Below, piece after piece: positions 5,784-9,805 of a DNA stretch of 9,805 nucleotides. Position 1 is the first letter of the stretch. Every line of letters starts with the position of its first letter. This stretch comes from an uncultured Lentisphaeria bacterium (GTDB taxonomy: Bacteria > Verrucomicrobiota > Lentisphaeria > Victivallales > Victivallaceae): the NCBI GenBank assembly GCA_903821255.1, contig CAIJKT010000200.1:1-9805 (forward strand), in the 5' to 3' direction. The notes under the pieces were generated by a model. The model was not told the origin of the DNA and ran no database searches. It saw only the letters and a program-made list of their open reading frames with translations. A program made the translations under genes and the position numbers.

Positions 5784-8026
5784 AAATTGAAACTTTTATT
5801 AATGATCTTGCAGAAAGAGGAATTCAGCTTTCTTTGGGAAGCTGCTTCAGCCTTAAAATAACAGGCGACAGGGACGCCTTGTCAGGTGATTTGGTGGGAA
5901 CTATCAGGGAGCACAAGACTGAGCTCCGGAAATTCCTTTGGAATAAAGTCCATGAACAGGCAGCTTATAGGATATGGACGCCTGGCGTCGGCAGTATCGG
6001 CAGCTTTGTTGCCATCGACACGGAAACAGAAGCTATTCCGGCGGACAATCGCGTTATGATCCCCCAGCTTGCCATAGCCACTGCGGCATCCAGAACCGGT
6101 TGTTTCGTCATTCCCGCCGAACATCTCAGGACGTTCCTGCGGCGGCATAAGAAAGCTATTCTCGTTCTTCACAACGCCGCGTTTGACCGCAAAGTCATCA
6201 AGCAGCATTCAGGCATCGACCTGCGCTACTGGCTTGAACGCGGGCGGCTGCTTGACACCTTCTATCTCTACCAGTTGCTGTTCCTTGCGGAGAAAGGTCA
6301 CGTTCCCAAATACCCGTCGCTGGCGTATATCTCAGAAGAACTTGCCGGCATTAAACTGAATAAAGACGAAGCAGTCCGTCTCGGCTTCGGGCAGTTTATA
6401 AATCCCGATGGAAGCGTGGACATAGCGAAGATTCCGCCGACCTTCCTGAAATATGCTGCTGAAGATGCTTTCGCCACGTTCAGGATCTCATTAATATTGC
6501 TCAAGCGGATACAGGAAGTCTGCCGGTATCGCAATGTGTCACCCAGTCTGCGGCTAAGCCATGATATTCAGGTCATGGCATCTTTCGCGCTCGATGAAGT
6601 CACGCGCCGGGGGATGCAGATCGAACCGTCGAAAATAGAAGCGTTGAAACATACCCTTGAACTGAGAAAGGCGGAACTGCTGGTTGAATTGAAAAATGAG
6701 CATGGCTGGAATCCTGGGGCGGGCTCAGCGGTCAAGCTACAGGAATTACTGGCGCAAATAGAGCGTGAGACTGGTGCCCGCATCCCGAGGACCGGTAACG
6801 GCAAGATCAGCAGTAAAGACGAGGACTTACATGAAACTGAACACCTCTTTGTCAAGTGGTATCTGGAATTCCGAGAGGTGGAGAAGTGGTTATCAACTTT
6901 CCTTAACAGACTGTCTGAACGGAACAGCGTTAATCCGCATTTTACCGTTCTCATGCGCAGCGGTCGCACATCGTGCTCTGGGCCCAACACCCAGCAACTT
7001 CCGCGCCGCACCGGCATCCGCGAAGCTTTCATTCCAAGGCCGGGTTATTATTTCCTGTCCGCCGATTACAGATTCCTGGAGCTTTGTGCCCTGGCTTCGG
7101 AATGCCTGTCGCGTTATAAACATTCGATGCTTGCCGAAGTAATTAATTCAGGGAAAGACCCGCACAGATGGCTCGCGGCCCAGATCCTCAACAAGCCGGA
7201 ATCCGAAGTCACGAAAGAAGACAGGTCCAAAGCCAAAGCGGTGGCATTCGGTTTCCCCGGAGGACTAGGGGCCGCGGCATTCCTGAAATACGCCAAGGCG
7301 AACTACGGGCTTGATTTCACTGAGGAGGAGGCTGTTGAACTCAAAGAGAAATGGCTGACAGCATTTCCGGAAATGCGTTCGTATATGGAATCACACCAGG
7401 ACGAGGTCATAATCGACAAATTCAATCTGCATAACAACCCGCTCGGCTGGCCCACGGAATATCTGCCAGGCGTCTTCCGCCGGGTAATGGCCGGAACGCC
7501 GTTTAAAGCTTCAACCGGCGATGCCTATCCGGTGGAGCTTGTGCTCTGGTTGTGGATCGCTGTCGAATCGGCTGATTTCATCAACAAGGAAAAGTTTGCG
7601 GTAGAAATCAGTGCACGCAAAGGCTCAAAGAAACTTGCCGCTGCGATATTCTCCACAGATACGGTCGTATTGAAATCAGGTCGGATCCGCCATAACTGCT
7701 CGTACTGCCAGTCCAGAAATACACCATTCCAGGGAACAGCCGCAGACGGTGCAAAACTCGCGCTATACCGGCTTATCCGCGAAGGGTTCCGCGTAGTAAA
7801 CTTTATTCACGACGAAGTCATAATCGAAGTTCCGGTTGAAGCTGACCATCTGGCTGTCGCTCGGCAGGTGGAAAAGATCATGATCGAGGAAATGGCGCGA
7901 ATGATTCCTAATGTAAAAATCGGGGTTGAGTATGCCCTGATGGACCGCTGGCAGAAGGGTGCTGAATCGGTATTTGACGATCCGTTAAATCCCCAAAAAC
8001 TGCTGGTATGGGGGGCTCGTAAATGA
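5780..8026 (+). CDS. Family A DNA polymerase with 3'-5' exonuclease and an N-terminal TubC-like domain
   Basis: The protein has 748 residues. Residues 1-55 (ETFINDLAERGIQLSLG, then LVGTIREHKTELRKFL) resemble the TubC N-terminal docking domain. A DnaQ-like exonuclease follows, with Exo I DTET (80-83), Exo II HNAAFDR (131-137) and Exo III YAAED (225-229), so proofreading should work. The polymerase palm and fingers have motif A ADYRFLEL (D429), motif B R482-K486-F490 (equivalent to Arg754, Lys758 and Phe762 of E. coli Pol I), NTPFQGTAADGAKLAL, and motif C HDE (677-679). All catalytic acids are present. There is no 5'-3' nuclease domain. The 'FGFPGGLG' form of motif B and the insertion before NTPFQG are typical of phage polymerases rather than cellular Pol I. 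The start codon overlaps the helicase stop (ATGA), so it belongs to the same operon and should copy the element itself. Confidence 0.95.
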   Translation: MKIETFINDLAERGIQLSLGSCFSLKITGDRDALSGDLVGTIREHKTELRKFLWNKVHEQAAYRIWTPGVGSIGSFVAIDTETEAIPADNRVMIPQLAIATAASRTGCFVIPAEHLRTFLRRHKKAILVLHNAAFDRKVIKQHSGIDLRYWLERGRLLDTFYLYQLLFLAEKGHVPKYPSLAYISEELAGIKLNKDEAVRLGFGQFINPDGSVDIAKIPPTFLKYAAEDAFATFRISLILLKRIQEVCRYRNVSPSLRLSHDIQVMASFALDEVTRRGMQIEPSKIEALKHTLELRKAELLVELKNEHGWNPGAGSAVKLQELLAQIERETGARIPRTGNGKISSKDEDLHETEHLFVKWYLEFREVEKWLSTFLNRLSERNSVNPHFTVLMRSGRTSCSGPNTQQLPRRTGIREAFIPRPGYYFLSADYRFLELCALASECLSRYKHSMLAEVINSGKDPHRWLAAQILNKPESEVTKEDRSKAKAVAFGFPGGLGAAAFLKYAKANYGLDFTEEEAVELKEKWLTAFPEMRSYMESHQDEVIIDKFNLHNNPLGWPTEYLPGVFRRVMAGTPFKASTGDAYPVELVLWLWIAVESADFINKEKFAVEISARKGSKKLAAAIFSTDTVVLKSGRIRHNCSYCQSRNTPFQGTAADGAKLALYRLIREGFRVVNFIHDEVIIEVPVEADHLAVARQVEKIMIEEMARMIPNVKIGVEYALMDRWQKGAESVFDDPLNPQKLLVWGARK

Positions 8027-8153
8027 AAAAAAATCTAAGAATTCAGATTGCATTGAGGCCAAAAATGTTTTGGCAGCCCCGTTGCCGCAGTCCGTAAGCA
8101 TTGCTCAAGAAACAACCACGTACAAGTATTTTTACCGCAGGAGCGGTGTTTGA
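8023..8153 (+). CDS. Possible small ORF after the polymerase, needing a -1 frameshift at A8 (or a degraded gene)
   Basis: An ATG at 8023 overlaps the polymerase stop as ATGA, the same coupling used elsewhere in this operon. Read straight, it ends after 24 codons at 8095-8097. If the ribosome slips -1 on the run of eight A (8026-8033), or if one A is missing from the sequence, the frame continues to TGA at 8151-8153. This gives a 43-residue peptide ending in ETTTYKYFYRRSGV. No homology is recognised for either version. A chance open stretch is quite possible. Confidence 0.25.
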
Positions 8154-8192
8154 TTACTGAATTTTAAGAACGATTAATTAAGGAATATTATA

Positions 8193-8600
8193 ATGAATGA
8201 ACCAATTACCGCTGCAACTTTGCGCAAGTTTAATCAGGATAACGTTTTGGCGTGTGAAGGTCTGCCACTTTTGGGCGATGTAGCCAGAGAGCTGAAAATG
8301 AGCCCATTGAGCCTTTACAAGTTGTTGAATAAAGAGCGGGTTTTATATCTTCGCAGCAAGCCGCGAAATTCCGATGAACGTGAACATTTTGGACGGACTG
8401 TTGTATATTCAGATTTTATGAAGAAGAAAATTTTCACATATGAAAGGATTGTGCATGAGCATGCCGACGGGAGCGTATCGGAATCTAGCCGCCTTCGAAT
8501 TAGCCACAAGGGCGTTAAATTCATCAAAGCCTTGGTCAAGAATAAGCGGCCGACAGCTATGGATATTTACCGCCTGGAATTCCCGAATGAAACCAAATAA
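8193..8600 (+). CDS. Small KilAC-like (phage antirepressor C-terminal) DNA-binding protein
   Basis: The protein has 135 residues. Residues 22-113 fit the KilAC pattern seen at the C-terminus of phage antirepressors. It has a helix-turn-helix-like GLPLLGDVARELKMSPLSLYKLLNKERVLY, a linker with Pro-Arg, an aromatic strand (VYSDFMKKKIFTYERI), and 'SSRLRISHKGVKFIKAL', which matches the usual 'tp.G...i' end. In antirepressors this domain follows a Bro-N, Ant or KilA-N module. Here it stands alone, so it may be a stand-alone regulator of this element. AAGGA (8180-8184) lies 8 bp before the ATG. The 166 bp separating it from the polymerase suggest its own transcription start, and a weak TTGATT/ATTAAT pair at 8150-8178 is the only candidate. 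The KilAC call rests on pattern memory without an alignment. Confidence 0.55.
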   Translation: MNEPITAATLRKFNQDNVLACEGLPLLGDVARELKMSPLSLYKLLNKERVLYLRSKPRNSDEREHFGRTVVYSDFMKKKIFTYERIVHEHADGSVSESSRLRISHKGVKFIKALVKNKRPTAMDIYRLEFPNETK

Positions 8601-8614
8601 ACATTAATCAACAT

Positions 8615-8640
8615 GCGGCGCAGTCCATTGGCTGCGCCGC
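8615..8640 (+). terminator. GC-rich hairpin between the KilAC-like gene and the ParB-like gene
   Basis: GCGGCGCAG (8615-8623) pairs perfectly with CTGCGCCGC (8632-8640) around an 8-base loop, starting 14 bp after the upstream stop. No U-run follows (CTTAAACAAG comes next), so it may be a weak or rho-assisted terminator, an mRNA-stabilising stem or a processing site. The next gene starts only 21 bp after it, using AAGGAAAAGAAGAA as ribosome binding site. Confidence 0.5.
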
Positions 8641-8661
8641 CTTAAACAAGGAAAAGAAGAA

Positions 8662-9573
8662 ATGAAAGAAAAATCTAATGAGCAGCAGCAAAATATTGTG
8701 TTTTATATCGAACCGACGACTGAAATCGAAATTCACCCGCTGGCAGCATCCTTTCCGGATATGGAAGGAGTAGAGTTTGAGCAGCTCAAATCGAGCATGA
8801 AAAAGGGCCAGCAAAATCCGGTTATAATGCACGGCAATGTACTGCTGGACGGACGCAACCGCTTAAATGCATGCCGGGCGCTGGGAATTTCTGTAAAAGC
8901 GATTCAGTGGAATGGCTCTGGCACACCGGAAGAGCTGATCATCGCGCTGAACCTGCACCGCCGCCACTTGACTGCAAGCCAGAGGGCCGCGCTGGCGGTA
9001 AAGCTGCTGCCGGCGTTAGAGCTGGAGGCGGCTGAACGGCGGGGAGCCCGGACCGACATAAGGGAAAAAATTCCCTTATGTGGCAAAGCTGTCGATCTCG
9101 CCGGAACACAAGTCGGGGTCTCCGGGAAAACTGTTGCCAAGGCGCGAAAGATAGCTGAAGCGTCCGAGGAAACTTACCAGGAACTCCTCTCTGGAAAACT
9201 TACTCTTGCCCAGGCGGCAAAGGAGATCAAGGCCGCGGATGCGCCGGAGTCGCAGCCTGAATCAAAACGATTAACCGCACTGGATGTAATCGAGAAATTA
9301 GTTAGAATAGCGCCAGACGACCTTACCCGCGACATTCTCGCCATCGCAGAGAAAACCACCAAACCCGTCCGCAAAACCATCCGAAGTTGCTTTAGATTCG
9401 AAGCGCCGGGCAGCGAAGCGGAAACTGAAAACGAAGACGTTGACGCTGACGCGAATGTTGATGCGGATACTGATGCGGAAACAGAAGCCGAAGATGCTGA
9501 CGCGGACGTTGATGCGGAAACGAACGTTGAAGCTGAAGGTTATACGGAGGCTGATGCTGACGCTGTCATCTAA
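8662..9573 (+). CDS. ParB/Srx-fold partition or nuclease-like protein with an acidic C-terminal tail
   Basis: The protein has 303 residues. A ParB N-terminal (ParB/Srx) domain at about 20-115 shows IHPLAASFP, NPVIMHGNVLLDGRNRLNACRALG (52-75, with the DGRNR nucleotide-binding motif), and NLHRRHLTASQRAALAV (97-113). A helix-turn-helix region follows (VDLAGTQVGVSGKTVAKARKI, 144-164). These features match mobile-element ParB-like proteins, which partition plasmids or regulate transcription. No ParA ATPase is adjacent, so a classical par locus is not shown. Residues 251-303 form a low-complexity Asp/Glu/Ala/Val tail with almost no basic residues. It may be disordered and could mimic DNA or bind basic partners. 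The ATG at 8662 has a purine-rich ribosome binding site just upstream, after the hairpin at 8615-8640. Confidence 0.8.
   Translation: MKEKSNEQQQNIVFYIEPTTEIEIHPLAASFPDMEGVEFEQLKSSMKKGQQNPVIMHGNVLLDGRNRLNACRALGISVKAIQWNGSGTPEELIIALNLHRRHLTASQRAALAVKLLPALELEAAERRGARTDIREKIPLCGKAVDLAGTQVGVSGKTVAKARKIAEASEETYQELLSGKLTLAQAAKEIKAADAPESQPESKRLTALDVIEKLVRIAPDDLTRDILAIAEKTTKPVRKTIRSCFRFEAPGSEAETENEDVDADANVDADTDAETEAEDADADVDAETNVEAEGYTEADADAVI
9056..9081 (+). repeat. Perfect 11-bp palindromic stem with AAAA loop inside the parB-like gene
   Basis: ACATAAGGGAA (9056-9066) and TTCCCTTATGT (9071-9081) are exact complements. The DNA encodes TDIREKIPLCG. It could be a binding site for the encoded protein (parS-like) or an mRNA hairpin. 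It could equally be a coincidence of codon choice. Confidence 0.5.
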
Positions 9574-9593
9574 TTTCTAACCTGATTTAACCG

Positions 9594-9628
9594 CCTCCCC
9601 GGGAACGGTAAAACGTTTGCCGGGGGGG
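9594..9628. terminator. Strong GC-rich hairpin between convergent genes
   Basis: CCTCCCCGG (9594-9602) pairs with CCGGGGGGG (9620-9628). After a one-base bulge this continues into AACG/CGTT (9604-9607 with 9614-9617) around a GTAAAA loop. It lies 21 bp after the ParB-like stop and 31 bp from the stop of the convergent minus-strand gene, the position of a bidirectional terminator. No clear U-tract flanks it on either side. Confidence 0.6.
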
Positions 9629-9658
9629 ATTGTATCTAAAGTCCAGGCGCGGATGGAG

Positions 9659-9805
9659 CTATGCCAGGAGACTTTCATAATTGATCCCAAGCCCCGAATG
9701 CAGTTTGCGAATCATTGCCAGGCTGAGATTCCTTTTTTTATTAATGACATCGTAAAATCGGCCGGTTGATCCGAAATACTCCTTCATGTCAACCGGCCTG
9801 AGCCC
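9659..9805 (-). CDS. higA: HigA-family antitoxin, C-terminal part (partial)
   Basis: The minus strand is open from the right edge of the window to a TAG at 9659-9661, giving the last 48 residues. The sequence GLRPVDMKEYFGSTGRFYDV followed by INKKRNLSLAMIRKLHSGLGI matches the helix-turn-helix end of HigA/COG5499-type antitoxins. Their consensus is 'l.p.DL...fGs...v.evLn.kR.Lsl.MIr.Lh.gLgIp.e.L'. HigA neutralises the mRNA-cleaving toxin HigB and represses its own operon. The N-terminus and any HigB toxin lie outside the window, upstream on the minus strand. Antitoxins of this type often stabilise mobile elements. A free-standing Xre-like regulator of the same family is the alternative. Confidence 0.8.
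   Translation of the reverse strand, partial: GLRPVDMKEYFGSTGRFYDVINKKRNLSLAMIRKLHSGLGINYESLLA

Overview
The window looks like a bacterial chromosome carrying the start of an integrated mobile element. Positions 1-1388 are ordinary chromosomal genes: the tail of a secreted-enzyme-type protein with a discoidin-like C-terminus, then a complete uroporphyrinogen-decarboxylase-fold (URO-D) protein. That pairing recalls Lentisphaerota/Victivallis-like or Planctomycetes-related genomes. This taxonomic guess is an inference and is weak.

At 1557-1604 lies the 3' part of a tRNA-Pro (anticodon GGG) on the minus strand, with no 5' half. Such a fragment is the usual scar of site-specific integration into the 3' end of a tRNA gene. 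Its orientation places the chromosome to its left and the element to its right, so everything from about 1605 to the end of the window should be mobile DNA. No integrase is visible. It would be expected at the other end of the element, next to the intact tRNA.

The element opens with about 1.15 kb without recognisable genes. This stretch holds a 352-bp MITE-like insertion (2034-2385: 26-bp perfect terminal inverted repeats and a 7-bp target duplication). It also holds an array of eleven TGATAAC repeats in two spacings (9 bp, then 11 bp), followed by a strong sigma70-type promoter (2673-2701).

That promoter drives four tightly overlapping genes: a small excisionase-like helix-turn-helix protein, a TOPRIM/DUF3854-type primase-like protein, a primase-helicase-type P-loop ATPase, and a family A DNA polymerase with an intact 3'-5' exonuclease. 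The polymerase carries an extra N-terminal domain that looks like the TubC docking domain. Three ATGA or longer overlaps indicate translational coupling, so this reads as a self-contained replication operon. The 3' end of the ATPase gene contains a nearly perfect 23-bp inverted repeat built of paired GGTGAC hexamers, similar in design to the TTCACC iterons of satellite phage P4.

Downstream come a small protein resembling the KilAC domain of phage antirepressors, a ParB/Srx-fold protein with a long acidic low-complexity tail, and, entering from the right on the minus strand, the C-terminus of a HigA-type antitoxin. No capsid, tail, portal, relaxase or conjugation gene is present in the window. 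The element could be an integrative plasmid, an IME/ICE, a satellite or one end of a prophage. The most interesting parts are the replication operon with its two candidate origin-type repeat clusters and the TubC-like/polymerase fusion.
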